64,000 nt of DNA, from assembly GCA_035630615.1 (NCBI GenBank), contig DASQKI010000038.1:1-64000 (forward strand). The letters are read 5' to 3'. Within the stretch, counting starts at the first letter, position 1; each line of letters starts with the position of its first letter. The notes under the pieces are model-generated. The model did not search any database and had not been told where the DNA came from. It was given only the letters and a program-made list of their open reading frames with translations. Source of the DNA: DATFRX01 sp035630615. GTDB taxonomy: Bacteria > Actinomycetota > Actinomycetes > Propionibacteriales > Nocardioidaceae. The translations under genes and the position numbers were made by a program. Below, in pieces: positions 52,218 to 62,072 of the stretch.

Positions 52218-54572
52218 TCAGATCGCGGCGGCAGCCGGCTCGTCGTCGTCGTCGTCGCGTACTGGGAGGTCGGCGAACGCCGCAGGGGGGTCGCGCCACA
52301 GCTCGACGGGACCACCCGCCGCCTGGATCGCCTGCCACACCTTCCACGGCGTGCACGGCAGATCGACGTGGCGAACGCCGAGATGGCTGACGGCGTCGAT
52401 GACGGCGTTTTGCACGGCTGGCGTCGATCCGATCGTCGCCGACTCGCCGATGCCCTTGGCGCCCAGCGGGTTGAGCGGGCTCGGCGTCTCGGTGTTGCTG
52501 ACCTCCAACTCCGGGAGATCGGCCGCCGAGGGAATCGCGTAGTCGGCGAACGTCCCCGTCAGCGGTGTCCCCTCGTCGCTGTAGACGAAGTCCTCCCACA
52601 GCGCCTGCGCGATGCCCTGGGCGACGCCGCCGTGCTGCTGGCCGGCAACGATCAGGGGGTTCAGGACCCGACCACAGTCATCGACCGCGATGTGCCGGAG
52701 CGGCGTCACCTGGCCGGTCTCGACGTCGACCTCGACCACGCTGACATGCGCGCCGAAGGGATAGGTCGAGTCGTCCGGCCGGAAGTCTCGCTCTGCGCCC
52801 AGCCGGCCACCGTCGCTGGCTACGTGCCTAGCGACCTCGCGCCACCCGATCACCGGTGTCGGGACACCCGCGACATGAAACCCGGTGTCGTCGACCACGA
52901 TGTCGCTCTCGGCCGCCTCCAACATGGTCGCCGCCACCCGACGGGCCTGCTCGAGCACCTCCTCCGACGCCTGAGCGACCGCGCTGCCGCCGACCTGAAG
53001 CGACCGGGACCCACCGGTTCCCTCGCCCCTCGGCACCCGAGCCGTGTCGGACTGCACGAAGCGCACCGACTCCATCGGGAGGCCGAGCCGGTCGGCGGCG
53101 ATCATCGCGAAGGACGTGGCGTGCCCCTGTCCGTGTGACGACGTCCCCACCCGGATCGTCGCCGTGCCGTCCTCGGCTATATCCACCGCGGCGTACTCGC
53201 TGGAGTCGCCACCGGTGACTTCCACGTAACAGGCGATCCCGATGCCGAGCTGACGGGCGTCACCGCGTTCGCGTCGACGGGCCTGCTCTGCCCGAACCTC
53301 CTCGTACGCCGCGATCCTCAGCGCCTCGCTCATTGGCAGGTCGAAGTCGCCGCTGTCGTACGTGGCGCCGGTCGCGGTCGTGTAGGGAAACTCCTCCGGG
53401 CCCAACAGGTTGCGGCGTCGAATGTCCACCGGATCAAGATCCAGCTCGTCGGCCGCGAGGTCCATCATCCGCTCGAGCATCGCCGCGGCCTCCGGCCGGC
53501 CCGCGCCGCGAAAGGCTCCAACCGGCGCGGTGTTGGTCAGCGCCGCGATCGCCGCGAACGAAAGCGCCGGGATGCGGTATACGCCCTGAGCCATGTGATA
53601 GGTCGACCACATCCCCAGCGCGCCACCGAAGCCGGCGTACGCACCACAGTCACCGAGGACACGCGCCCGCAAGCCGACGATGCAGCCGTCTCGTCGCAGA
53701 CCGAGCTCGGCCCACTGGACCTGGTCGCGTCCGTGCATCGAGATCTGCGCCTCGGAGCGGGTCTCCGTCCACTTCGTCGGCCGACCCAGACGCCGCGCCA
53801 CCGCCACGGCGACCACGGCCTCCGGCGGGATGCCGGCCTTGCCGCCGAAGGCACCACCGACATGGGGTGCGACGAGACGGATCCGCTCGGCCGGCAGGTC
53901 GATGACCTCGGCGAGCTTGTCGCGCGCGTCGTGGGGCATCTGGGTCGCCAGGTGCACCAGCAGATCGTGATCGCCCGTAACCGGCTCGGCGAGCACCGCG
54001 TTGCCCTCCATCGGCGCCACCGCGACCCGCTGGTTTTCGATCCGGGCGCGGACCACGACGTCGGCGCCGGCCAACGGGTCGCCGCTGTCGTCATCGCGCT
54101 CGCCGGCGGCGACGTTGCTGCCGAGATCGTCGAACTGCAAGGGAGCGCCCGGCGCGAGTGCCGACTCCGGATCGATGACCGACTCGAGCGGCTCGTAGTC
54201 GACGTCGACGCGCTCGACCGCGTCCGCCGCGGCAGTCGCGGTGTCGGCGACCACGACCGCCACCGGCTCTCCCACGAAGCGCACCCGGCCTTCGGCGAGC
54301 GGCGGCCGCATGCAGACGTCGTTGACGCCGATGAACGGGTGATAGCGCGGCAGCCCGAGGTCGGCGGCCGTGAAGACCGCCACCATCCCGTCGGCCCTCA
54401 ACGCTTCGGAGGGATCGATGCGAGTGATCTCGGCATGGGGGTAAGGCGAGCGTACGAACGCGAGGTGCAGGACGCCGCGTACCCGCAGGTTGTCGACGAA
54501 CGTCCCGCGGCCGCGAACCAGCTCCGGATCCTCGACACGACGTACGGCATTTCCGAGCAGAGAGCCAGGCAC
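52218..54572 (-). CDS. Molybdenum hydroxylase large subunit (CoxL-like), solo
   Basis: A 784-residue xanthine dehydrogenase/CO dehydrogenase-family large subunit. GGAFGGKAGI, GAFRGAGRPEA and GAKGIGESATIG are the cofactor and active-site blocks. The loop is GAFRGAG and not the AYxCSFR of true CO dehydrogenase, so CO is not the substrate. TAGGGT (54585-54580) lies 7 bases before the GTG start. Genes for the FAD and 2Fe-2S subunits are not adjacent, unlike usual CoxMSL order. The C-terminal tail is acidic and Ala-rich. Confidence 0.9.
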   Translation of the reverse strand: MPGSLLGNAVRRVEDPELVRGRGTFVDNLRVRGVLHLAFVRSPYPHAEITRIDPSEALRADGMVAVFTAADLGLPRYHPFIGVNDVCMRPPLAEGRVRFVGEPVAVVVADTATAAADAVERVDVDYEPLESVIDPESALAPGAPLQFDDLGSNVAAGERDDDSGDPLAGADVVVRARIENQRVAVAPMEGNAVLAEPVTGDHDLLVHLATQMPHDARDKLAEVIDLPAERIRLVAPHVGGAFGGKAGIPPEAVVAVAVARRLGRPTKWTETRSEAQISMHGRDQVQWAELGLRRDGCIVGLRARVLGDCGAYAGFGGALGMWSTYHMAQGVYRIPALSFAAIAALTNTAPVGAFRGAGRPEAAAMLERMMDLAADELDLDPVDIRRRNLLGPEEFPYTTATGATYDSGDFDLPMSEALRIAAYEEVRAEQARRRERGDARQLGIGIACYVEVTGGDSSEYAAVDIAEDGTATIRVGTSSHGQGHATSFAMIAADRLGLPMESVRFVQSDTARVPRGEGTGGSRSLQVGGSAVAQASEEVLEQARRVAATMLEAAESDIVVDDTGFHVAGVPTPVIGWREVARHVASDGGRLGAERDFRPDDSTYPFGAHVSVVEVDVETGQVTPLRHIAVDDCGRVLNPLIVAGQQHGGVAQGIAQALWEDFVYSDEGTPLTGTFADYAIPSAADLPELEVSNTETPSPLNPLGAKGIGESATIGSTPAVQNAVIDAVSHLGVRHVDLPCTPWKVWQAIQAAGGPVELWRDPPAAFADLPVRDDDDDEPAAAAI

Positions 54573-54692
54573 GCGCCCGACCCTAGTCGCGACGCTGACG
54601 CTTTGGCCACGCCGGCTTCGCCGCGATGTCCCTGTCGTACCGGCGGGCTAGGCTCGATTCCGGACGCTTCACTTCCGGATACAGGACCTGCT

Positions 54693-55661
54693 GTGAACCC
54701 TGACGCGAGCCCGACCGCCCGGGCACTGCTCGCCCTCGAGCTGATTCAGAGCGGCCCAGGCATTACGGCCGACCAACTCGCCGACAAGCTCGGCGTCTCC
54801 GACCGGGCCGCCAGGCGCTATGTCAGCATCCTGCGTGAGGCCGGTGTCCCGATCGAGTCCGAGCGCGGGCCCTACGGCGGCTACCGCGTCGGTCGGGGCC
54901 TGCGGCTTCCGCCCCTGATGTTCAGCGCCACCGAGGCGCTCGGGCTGGTCATGGCCGTGCTCGACGGACACCACGACGCCGGCGACCCCACCGACCCGAT
55001 CGGCAGTGCGCTCGGCAAGATCGTCCGAGCCCTTCCGGAGCCGGTCGCGGCCCAGGCCGAGGCGGTTCGACGTACGGCGGCGCCGGCGCCCGATCGGTCC
55101 GCCGCCCGGCCCGATCCGGGGACTACGACCCTTCTCGTCCAGGCCTGCTCGGAGCACCGACAGGCTCGGATCGGCTACCGCTCTGAGGCCGGATCGGAGT
55201 GGGTCACAGACGTCGACCCCTGGGCGGCCGTCGTGCGCCATGGCCGGTGGTACCTCCTGTGCTGGTCGCACCGAGCGGAGGCGCAGCGGGCCTACCGCAT
55301 CGACCGGGTCACCTCCGTCGAGGTCCTCGAGATCCCCTTCACCCCACGGATCGACCTCGACCCGGTCGCGGCTCTCGAGGAGCACCTGGCCGAGGGATGG
55401 GAATACGACGTCGAGGTCGTCATCGAGGCGCCCTTCGCCGACATCGCACCCTGTGTCGGCCGCGGGCTCGGGCGGCTCAAACCGCTCGACGCCGAGACCG
55501 CCAAGCTTTGCGGCAGCACAAGCAATCCGACGTCATACGCCGAGCAACTGGCGCGGATCCCGGCGCCATACCGGATCGTCCAGGGATCCGAGGTCCAGGC
55601 GGCCGCCCGCGCGCTGGGGCAGCGGCTGCTGGCCGCGAGCGCGGGCGACGCCAGCGCTTAG
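54693..55661 (+). CDS. WYL-domain transcriptional regulator (DeoR-type HTH)
   Basis: A 322-residue regulator. Residues about 8-60 are a winged helix (ALLALELIQSGPGITADQLA and LGVSDRAARRYVSILREAGV). Residues about 145-235 are the WYL domain (RIGYRSEAGSEW, GRWYLLCWSHRAEAQRAYRI). The C-terminal WCX extension follows. TACAGG lies 7 bases before GTG 54693. It diverges from the CoxL-type gene and may control it. The larger opening reaching back to 53595 runs through that gene and is a shadow. Confidence 0.9.
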   Translation: MNPDASPTARALLALELIQSGPGITADQLADKLGVSDRAARRYVSILREAGVPIESERGPYGGYRVGRGLRLPPLMFSATEALGLVMAVLDGHHDAGDPTDPIGSALGKIVRALPEPVAAQAEAVRRTAAPAPDRSAARPDPGTTTLLVQACSEHRQARIGYRSEAGSEWVTDVDPWAAVVRHGRWYLLCWSHRAEAQRAYRIDRVTSVEVLEIPFTPRIDLDPVAALEEHLAEGWEYDVEVVIEAPFADIAPCVGRGLGRLKPLDAETAKLCGSTSNPTSYAEQLARIPAPYRIVQGSEVQAAARALGQRLLAASAGDASA

Positions 55662-55673
55662 AGCCGGCAGCGG

Positions 55674-56504
55674 TCACCCGATCCGGTTGCACCACTGCCG
55701 ATAGTCACGGGGGTGGCCGGTCAGCTGCGCCCCGATGCCACGCTGCCAGTTTCGCTTCCAGGTCCTGTGGTTGTTGTTGACGCTGGCCCAGGCCTTGAAC
55801 CCGGCCCGCTTGAAGCGGTGCACCTTGGCTTTGGACGACCACTGACGTGGCTTCGCCATGACGGCATTGGCCGACAGCCGCCTCGCATGGGCGATGGTGA
55901 AGTGGCGCTCGTGGCCGTCGGGCTTCCAGGCGGTCCGCGCGTGCGGCGCGCTGTGCTTCAGCGCGGTCAGGATCCGATAGCCGGTGTCGTTGCTGAAATA
56001 GACCCGTCCCAGGACGCCGGTCTGCCGCGCAGCCCGGCTGATCCCTTTGAGCTTGGCATTGCCGTTTTGGAACCAGCCCGGTCCCTTGACCTCGAGATTC
56101 ATCAACTGACCGTGGTTGTGGCGCAGGGTTCGGAACGCCTCGAGCGCAGTCGGAATACGCATGTGGTTGGGCGTCGTCCGACAGTGTTGCCGAATGTAGG
56201 AAAACCGTCGATTTGCGACGTCGCCGGTGCAGTTGGTCGTCGGCCGAAGCGACCTATTGTGGATGATCAGGAAGTGGCCGTCGGCCGTCAGCCACACGTC
56301 GTTCTCGGTGTAGGCCCGTAGCCGATGGGCACGGTCGATCGCCCTGGTCGTGTTTTCGTCGATCCTGTGCGTCCACGCCCCTCGGTGCGCGAGAGCCGTC
56401 GATCCGCACGCGCCGGCGGCCTGTGCCTGCGGTCCCGTGAACAGGACGAGGACGGCGACGACCAACGCTCCGATTTTCGAAATGAGTCCAAATGTGTATT
56501 TCAT
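55674..56504 (-). CDS. Secreted glycerophosphodiester phosphodiesterase
   Basis: A 276-residue exported enzyme. A signal peptide (residues about 1-28, ending PQAQAAGA) precedes the GDPD barrel: LAHRGAW, ENDVWLTADGHFLIIHN with metal-binding Glu/Asp and His, and LMNLEVKG with the third Glu. It cleaves glycerophosphodiesters to glycerol phosphate and an alcohol, perhaps from membrane lipids or teichoic acids. GAGGG 6 bases before ATG 56504 favours that start over ATG 56510. Confidence 0.9.
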   Translation of the reverse strand: MKYTFGLISKIGALVVAVLVLFTGPQAQAAGACGSTALAHRGAWTHRIDENTTRAIDRAHRLRAYTENDVWLTADGHFLIIHNRSLRPTTNCTGDVANRRFSYIRQHCRTTPNHMRIPTALEAFRTLRHNHGQLMNLEVKGPGWFQNGNAKLKGISRAARQTGVLGRVYFSNDTGYRILTALKHSAPHARTAWKPDGHERHFTIAHARRLSANAVMAKPRQWSSKAKVHRFKRAGFKAWASVNNNHRTWKRNWQRGIGAQLTGHPRDYRQWCNRIG

Positions 56505-56554
56505 AGCCATCCCTCAGACGGAGCGTAGTCCGTCAAAGCGGGGTCGTACAAGAG

Positions 56555-57049
56555 TCAGCCGGGTGGCTTCCCGGCCCGATAAACCGACGCCCATCGCCAC
56601 CAGAAGAGCACCCACACGACAGCCGCGATGACGAAGACCACGGCGGCGATCCCGCGCCCTGCCGCAACGAAGACCAGGCCGATCAGGACGAACGGAATTG
56701 CCAGCCACACGGCGATCGCGAACACGAGCCAGCGCCATCGACCCGGCCGACTGGGCGGCCTGTCGAGCGGCAGCGACGGAAGACCTGCGAAAACCGGTCC
56801 GACCTCACCGTGCGTTTCGGATTGATGGAGCAGATCGATCCGACGATCCAGCTCGTCCTTCTCGATCCGCCCGAGCGCGTACTGTTCTGCCAGCTCGTCC
56901 GCACATGCGTCGCGCTCCGCCGCGGTCAGCCGCAGCGATCGGGTCCGCCGTCGCCGAGCGTACTGATGCGCCTCCCAGCCGGCAGTCGCACACCAGCCGA
57001 GGACATTCGATGGTCGCGCCCATCGAGCATGCCGGTCATGGGATGTCAT
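56555..57049 (-). CDS. DUF1707-domain membrane protein
   Basis: A 164-residue protein. Residues about 43-90 form a DUF1707 domain (AERDACADELAEQYALGRIE, ELDRRIDLLHQSE), which is a SHOCT-like module often linked to cell-wall and stress proteins. Two C-terminal helices follow (WLVFAIAVWLAIPFVLIGLV; IAAVVFVIAAVVWVLFWW). GGGAGGAG precedes the ATG. The role is unknown. Confidence 0.85.
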   Translation of the reverse strand: MTSHDRHARWARPSNVLGWCATAGWEAHQYARRRRTRSLRLTAAERDACADELAEQYALGRIEKDELDRRIDLLHQSETHGEVGPVFAGLPSLPLDRPPSRPGRWRWLVFAIAVWLAIPFVLIGLVFVAAGRGIAAVVFVIAAVVWVLFWWRWASVYRAGKPPG

Positions 57050-57133
57050 CGCACTCCTCCCGCGTACCCGAGTAAACCAGGCTCGGTGGTACGCGGGCAG
57101 CGGCTCAGCCCGGGAATGCCAGTGAACTCCGCG

Positions 57134-57469
57134 TCAGCGCTGGGGGTGCTTGCCTTCCGCCTCGTCATCGGGCTCGAGTCGGTCGGCGTGTTCGTAGCGC
57201 TCCGCGGCCGCGCGCCGGTCAGTCTCGACACGGGCGGCATGCTCACGCGCCACGGCCCGCTCGCGGTCGGCCCGCGCCTCCCGTTCGGCGATCTCGGCCT
57301 CGCGGCGCTCAGCGCGTGCGGCATGGACCTCGGCCTCGCGGCGGTATTCGACGGCCTTGTCATGGCGCCGGGCGCGATTGCCCTTCCGGAGTCGTGCGGC
57401 GGCGACCGCCAGTAGGACGATGACGACAACTGCCAACACGATGATCGCTACCAAAACTTCAGTACTCAT
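57134..57469 (-). CDS. Hypothetical protein with one membrane helix and coiled coil
   Basis: A 111-residue protein. One N-terminal membrane helix (VLVAIIVLAVVVIVLLAVAA) is followed by a long Glu/Arg/Ala-rich coiled coil (residues about 35-100) and a charged tail. I choose ATG 57469 because the helix begins there; an opening to 57574 adds only polar sequence with no ribosome site. No family is recognised. It resembles small envelope scaffolds in layout only. Confidence 0.6.
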   Translation of the reverse strand: MSTEVLVAIIVLAVVVIVLLAVAAARLRKGNRARRHDKAVEYRREAEVHAARAERREAEIAEREARADRERAVAREHAARVETDRRAAAERYEHADRLEPDDEAEGKHPQR

Positions 57470-57592
57470 CAGGGGTTCCTCCCTCTGTGAGCTTCCACGT
57501 ACCCATCGCCGCTCGAAACTCACAAGGCAAGCGCCCCATCGCGGAATAGGTCCCTTGTGTCGCACTCCGCGCATCGCCCGCGGCGTTGTCCG

Positions 57593-59140
57593 CTATCCGA
57601 GCGGAGCTAAGAGTGACTTCTTTCCTTGGAACGCGAAGAGCAGCAGGTCGACCATGCGGAAGGTCGTGCTGTCAGGCCCGAGCGTCGGACGCCAGGTCGG
57701 GTCCGTGAAGATCGAGATCTTGCTCCCCTCGATCGCGCGGTGAAAGGTCTCCGCGACGATGCGGGCGCCGACGCCGTTGAGTCGGCCTCTGTTGAGCTCG
57801 GCCTCGCGCAGGACGTAGAACCACAACGGTGTGTTCTGGAGGAACGCTTCCCGCTGGCCCTGAGTGAACCCGTCCAGGGTTGCTCCCTTGTTGCCGTCTC
57901 GGATCTGCGCCTTGGTGAGCTTGGTCAGCGTCACGCCCTTGCCTTTGAGGAACGTGGCCATCTGCTGACCCGTGGCCAACCGCACCATCCTCGCCCGGGT
58001 CAGGTTGCGAAACGCGAGGTTGGCCTCGTTGCGAGGAAAGCTGGGAATCGTACGCAACGGGTCCGCGAGGCGGGTGTCGATCCGCATCGCCCGATTGAAC
58101 TTGTCCGCGGGGACCACGAGGCCGGGCCGGTCGGCCTCGCCGAAGTCGTAGAGACGGCGGAAATCGGCGATCCAGTTGCTCGGCAGTCGCGGGCTGCCGC
58201 CGAGCTGCCCGCTCGTCGCCGTGAACTCGAAGAGCAGGTCAAGGGTGCCGGAGCCGTCGTCGAACCGAGCGTTCCAGTTGTACGCATCGCGGACCATCGA
58301 GTGCCCGAGCCGAAATGCGCCGACCGCGAACTCGATCGGCATCGTCGGTACGGCCGTCGCCGGCGGATCGGGCTCGAACGCCTTGCGCCCGTTCTTGAAG
58401 ACGTCGTTGACAACCCCCGCCGCGCAGATCCGGTGCAGGTAGTCGGATCGGATCATCCACTGGTAGTGCTTCGTCACGATCTCGCGCGCCTTCGCAAAGC
58501 GCAGCGACTCTGGGACCGATGCCGGCAGGGTGTCGACGACGCGGTTGTGGAAGCGAACGAACGCCAGGTGAGTCTGGGCGACCGCCAGATTTTCGTCGTT
58601 CCTGGGATCGGGAATGATCGCCCTGCGCTTCTGAGCCGTCGTCGAGCCCGCGCCACGGGGCAGATCGAAGCCATCCATCGCGGCGTCGTCTCCGACCGCG
58701 ACCGTTCGCCCCATCTTGAGGTGGATGCCGTCCGCCGCGTAGAACCGCTCCGACGCAGCGTCCTGCGGACCCGCTCCGTACAACGAGTCGAGATCGAGTC
58801 TCGGCGAACGAGCCAACAGGAGTTCGCTGGGAGCGACGTGGTCGCCGAACGTGACGTCGGTCTTGTCGAAGGTGAGGTCGTGGTCGAGGAACTGCCCGAG
58901 GTAGGTGTAGCCGGCCGGGATCCGCGATGCTCCGCCGCCACCCGCCGTCATCTCGTCGGCGACCCGCTTGCGGACCGCTTCGGTGAGTTGGCGGTCGGTC
59001 CCGCTCGGCCCCATCCGCGAGAACCGAAACGGCGGCGCTTCGGCGCCGGCGTCGACCAGCCGGGATTGGCGCCCCCCAACTGTCTCGCCGAGCAACCCTT
59101 CGCCGAGGACGTAGAAACTCTCGGAACCATGTGATCGCAT
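57593..59140 (-). CDS. Animal-type haem peroxidase family protein
   Basis: A 515-residue member of the peroxidase-cyclooxygenase superfamily. The distal His is in YLGQFLDHDLTFD (near residue 85). The proximal His is in GAFRLGHSMVRDAYNW (near residue 280). FVRFHNRVVDTLP is a further family helix. No signal peptide is seen, so it is either cytosolic or exported by another route. Bacterial relatives oxidise halides or fatty acids. GGGGGAG before the ATG supports the start. The long opening on the opposite strand is a shadow. Confidence 0.9.
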   Translation of the reverse strand: MRSHGSESFYVLGEGLLGETVGGRQSRLVDAGAEAPPFRFSRMGPSGTDRQLTEAVRKRVADEMTAGGGGASRIPAGYTYLGQFLDHDLTFDKTDVTFGDHVAPSELLLARSPRLDLDSLYGAGPQDAASERFYAADGIHLKMGRTVAVGDDAAMDGFDLPRGAGSTTAQKRRAIIPDPRNDENLAVAQTHLAFVRFHNRVVDTLPASVPESLRFAKAREIVTKHYQWMIRSDYLHRICAAGVVNDVFKNGRKAFEPDPPATAVPTMPIEFAVGAFRLGHSMVRDAYNWNARFDDGSGTLDLLFEFTATSGQLGGSPRLPSNWIADFRRLYDFGEADRPGLVVPADKFNRAMRIDTRLADPLRTIPSFPRNEANLAFRNLTRARMVRLATGQQMATFLKGKGVTLTKLTKAQIRDGNKGATLDGFTQGQREAFLQNTPLWFYVLREAELNRGRLNGVGARIVAETFHRAIEGSKISIFTDPTWRPTLGPDSTTFRMVDLLLFAFQGKKSLLAPLG

Positions 59141-59325
59141 GCCTGCTCCCCCTACCTCATCACTCCCGGCGCCAGGCCCACCCCGGCCACCTGCGGCCCC
59201 TAATCGGCGAGGATCGCACGCGCGATGAGAGCCGTCAATCGTCCAGACGCTTCGGACGTCGGTGAGGTTGCCAGCATGCCGAAACTCGCTCGCACACTGT
59301 CAGTGCTGTCGCCGAGGATGGTGCC

Positions 59326-60603
59326 GTGACCGGGATCAGATCGTTCTCGGCGGCCCTGCCCACGGAGGGACGCTGGCTGCTGTCGACAGTCGCCATCCAG
59401 ACCCTCGGGCGGGGTCTCACCCTGCCCTTCACGATCATCTACCTGCACGAGGTACGCGGCTTCGACCTCGGGCTCTCCGGGGTCCTGATGGGCCTGATCG
59501 CGATGTCGGGCTTCGCGGCGACCGGTCCGGGAGGCTCACTGACCGACCGCTACGGCGCCCGCGCCCTGCTGCTCGGCGGTCTCGCCTCGATGATCGTCGG
59601 CAACGTCCTGCTCGCCTTCGCCACCTCCCCCGCCGTCGCCGCCGTCGCGATGGTCCTGATCGGCGTCAACTTCGGCATTTCGTGGCCGGCGTTCAACTCG
59701 TTGATCGCGGCGGTGGTCAGCGGCGATCTCCGGCAGACCTACTTCGGCGTCAACTTCGCCTTGGTCAACCTCGGCATCGGCGTCGGCGGAATCGTCGGCG
59801 GCCTCTACGTCGACGTCACCGAGCCCAGCACCTTCACCGCGATCTACCTCCTCGATGCCGTGAGCGCTCTCGTTCCCATGTCGCTGCTGTTGGGTCCGCT
59901 ACGCAACCTGCACGGCCGGGCCGAGCGCCCCGCCGACGCCACCGGCGGCACCTATCGCGAGATCCTCCGCGAGCCCGCAGTGCGCTGGCTGACCGCGCTC
60001 ACGTTCGTCGGCGTTTTCGTTGGTTACGGCCAGCACGAGGCCGGCTTTCCCGGCTACGCCCGCCAGGTCGCCGAGGTGTCGACCCGCACGATCGGCATCG
60101 CGTTCGCGGTCAACACCGCCGTGATCGTGCTGCTGCAGTTCCTCGTGTTGTCGCGCATCCGAGGCCACCGCCGCACTCGGGTGATGGCCCTCATGGGCGT
60201 CATCTGGGCGTTCTCGTGGCTGCTGTTGGGCGCCGCCGGACTCGTCCCCGCCACGATGGCAGCCGCCGCCGGGATACTCGTGTTCATGGGGGTTTTCGCC
60301 TTCGGTGAGACGTTGATGCAGCCGACGATCCCGGCGATCAGCAACGACCTCGCCGCCGACCACACCCGTGGCCGCTACAACGCGATCAGCGCCGGCGCGT
60401 TTCAAGGTGGGGCGATCGCCGGACCGATTGTCGCGGGCTTCCTGCTCGACCATGACCTCGCCGTGGCCTACATCGGCCTCATGGTCGCCGGATGCCTCAG
60501 CGTCTGCGTGATGGCACGTGCGCTAGGACGGCGGATCCCGGAAGCGGCAAACGGCATCTCCCCCGACGAATCCGCCACGGCGATGACGCCCGAGAGGTCC
60601 TGA
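59326..60603 (+). CDS. Major facilitator superfamily transporter
   Basis: A 425-residue protein with about 12 membrane helices. The A-motif region GPGGSLTDRYGARALLLGG is intact near residue 70. GTG 59326 is the only plausible start near the first helix. The substrate is unknown; it is the second MFS protein in the window and is not similar in detail to the one at 3859. It lies 73 bases before the aminotransferase gene, so they might be linked. Confidence 0.88.
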   Translation: MTGIRSFSAALPTEGRWLLSTVAIQTLGRGLTLPFTIIYLHEVRGFDLGLSGVLMGLIAMSGFAATGPGGSLTDRYGARALLLGGLASMIVGNVLLAFATSPAVAAVAMVLIGVNFGISWPAFNSLIAAVVSGDLRQTYFGVNFALVNLGIGVGGIVGGLYVDVTEPSTFTAIYLLDAVSALVPMSLLLGPLRNLHGRAERPADATGGTYREILREPAVRWLTALTFVGVFVGYGQHEAGFPGYARQVAEVSTRTIGIAFAVNTAVIVLLQFLVLSRIRGHRRTRVMALMGVIWAFSWLLLGAAGLVPATMAAAAGILVFMGVFAFGETLMQPTIPAISNDLAADHTRGRYNAISAGAFQGGAIAGPIVAGFLLDHDLAVAYIGLMVAGCLSVCVMARALGRRIPEAANGISPDESATAMTPERS

Positions 60604-60676
60604 GCCACGCCACCGCGTCAAGGCGTCGCCGCCGTCGCGTATTGACGTCAGCGCGGCGACACCGGAGAGTCCTGGC

Positions 60677-62062
60677 ATGGGAAGCATCGACCGGGCGCGC
60701 CTTGCCACGCTCATCGAACGCGAGCGGGCTACCTACGCCGCCGACCACCCGACCTCGAGACGTCTGTTCAACGAGGCTGAACACCTGTTCGGACGCGTGC
60801 CCATGACCTGGATGGCGATGTGGAGCGGCGGATTCCCGATCTACATGGACGACGCGAACGGCAATCGGGTCATCGACGTGGACGGCAACGAATACGTCGA
60901 CTTCGCCCTCGGCGACACCGGGGCGATGGCAGGCCATAGTCCGGCGGCCACGGTGGCGGCGGTCCGCGAGCGGGTCGATGCCCAGGGCGGCATCACGACG
61001 ATGCTGCCGACGGCCGATGCCGAATGGGTCGGTGCCGAGCTCAGCCGACGGTTCGGGCTCCCGCTGTGGTCGTTCACGCTCACCGCGACGGACGCGAACC
61101 GGTGGGCGATCCGCCTGGCACGACTGGTGACGGACCGACCCAAGATCCTCACCTTCGCGTATTGCTACCACGGCTCGGTGGACGAAGCGTTCGCCATCGG
61201 CGGGCCCGGTGGCGAGGCGGTCGCCCGGCCAGGTCTCGTCGGCGCGCCGGTGCCGGTGTCCGAGACCTCGCGCGTCGCCGAGTTCAACGACCTCGCCGAC
61301 GTCGAGTCCCAGCTGGCGCACGGCGACGTGGCGGCCATTCTCACCGAGCCGGCTCTCACCAACATCGGGATCGTGCTTCCGGAGCCGGGGTTTCTGGCCG
61401 GGCTGCGGGATCTCGCGACACGGTACGGCGCGCTTCTCATGATCGACGAGACGCACACGTTCTCAGCAGGCCCCGGCGGCGTCACGCGACTCGATGGACT
61501 CGAGCCTGACGTCGTCGTGGTCGGCAAGAGCATCGGCGGCGGCATCCCGAGCGGGGCGTACGGTCTCAGCAATGCTGTCGCTCAGACGGTCGAGGCGCAT
61601 CCCGAGGCAGACCTCATCGACGTCGGGGGCATCGGCGGGACGCTCGCCGGCAACGCTCTGTCGGTCGCGGGGATGCGCGCCACGCTCGAACACGTCCTCA
61701 CCGACGACGCTTTCACCGACATGGTGCGGCTGGCGACCGAGTTCACCGAGGGGGTGCAGCAGACCATCGACAGGACCGGTGTCGCCTGGTCGGTCAGCCA
61801 GCTCGGCGCCCGCTCCGAATACCGCTTCGCGTCCCCCGCTCCTCGCACCGGCAGCGACTCCGCGGCGGCGGCAGACGAGGAGATCGACGAATACCTCCAC
61901 CTCTACCTGGCCAACCGCGGCGTGCTCATCACGCCGTTCCACAACATGGCGTTGATGTGCCCGTCGACCAGCGCCGACGACGTGGCCCTGCATACCCGGC
62001 TGTTCGGGCAGGCCGTCGGCGAGCTTGAGGCGACCGGCCATGATGTTGGACGCCGCGGATGA
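60677..62062 (+). CDS. Class III aminotransferase (glutamate-1-semialdehyde aminomutase-like)
   Basis: A 461-residue PLP enzyme. The cofactor Lys is in VVVGKSIGGGIPSGAYGL near residue 280, the Asp in MIDETHTFSAGPGG, and the phosphate site in ATDANRWAIRLAR. The acceptor is unknown; homologues include GSA aminomutase and beta-amino acid transaminases. It resembles GSA aminomutase but has an unusual SxTATDAN phosphate motif. GGAGAGTCC before ATG 60677 supports the start. Confidence 0.87.
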   Translation: MGSIDRARLATLIERERATYAADHPTSRRLFNEAEHLFGRVPMTWMAMWSGGFPIYMDDANGNRVIDVDGNEYVDFALGDTGAMAGHSPAATVAAVRERVDAQGGITTMLPTADAEWVGAELSRRFGLPLWSFTLTATDANRWAIRLARLVTDRPKILTFAYCYHGSVDEAFAIGGPGGEAVARPGLVGAPVPVSETSRVAEFNDLADVESQLAHGDVAAILTEPALTNIGIVLPEPGFLAGLRDLATRYGALLMIDETHTFSAGPGGVTRLDGLEPDVVVVGKSIGGGIPSGAYGLSNAVAQTVEAHPEADLIDVGGIGGTLAGNALSVAGMRATLEHVLTDDAFTDMVRLATEFTEGVQQTIDRTGVAWSVSQLGARSEYRFASPAPRTGSDSAAAADEEIDEYLHLYLANRGVLITPFHNMALMCPSTSADDVALHTRLFGQAVGELEATGHDVGRRG

Positions 62063-62072
62063 GGAGATCGCC

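Noticed and set aside
57626..59134. Plus-strand open frame of 502 codons opposite the haem peroxidase
   Set aside because: Its residues follow the mirrored codons of the peroxidase, and it has no ribosome site or family motif.
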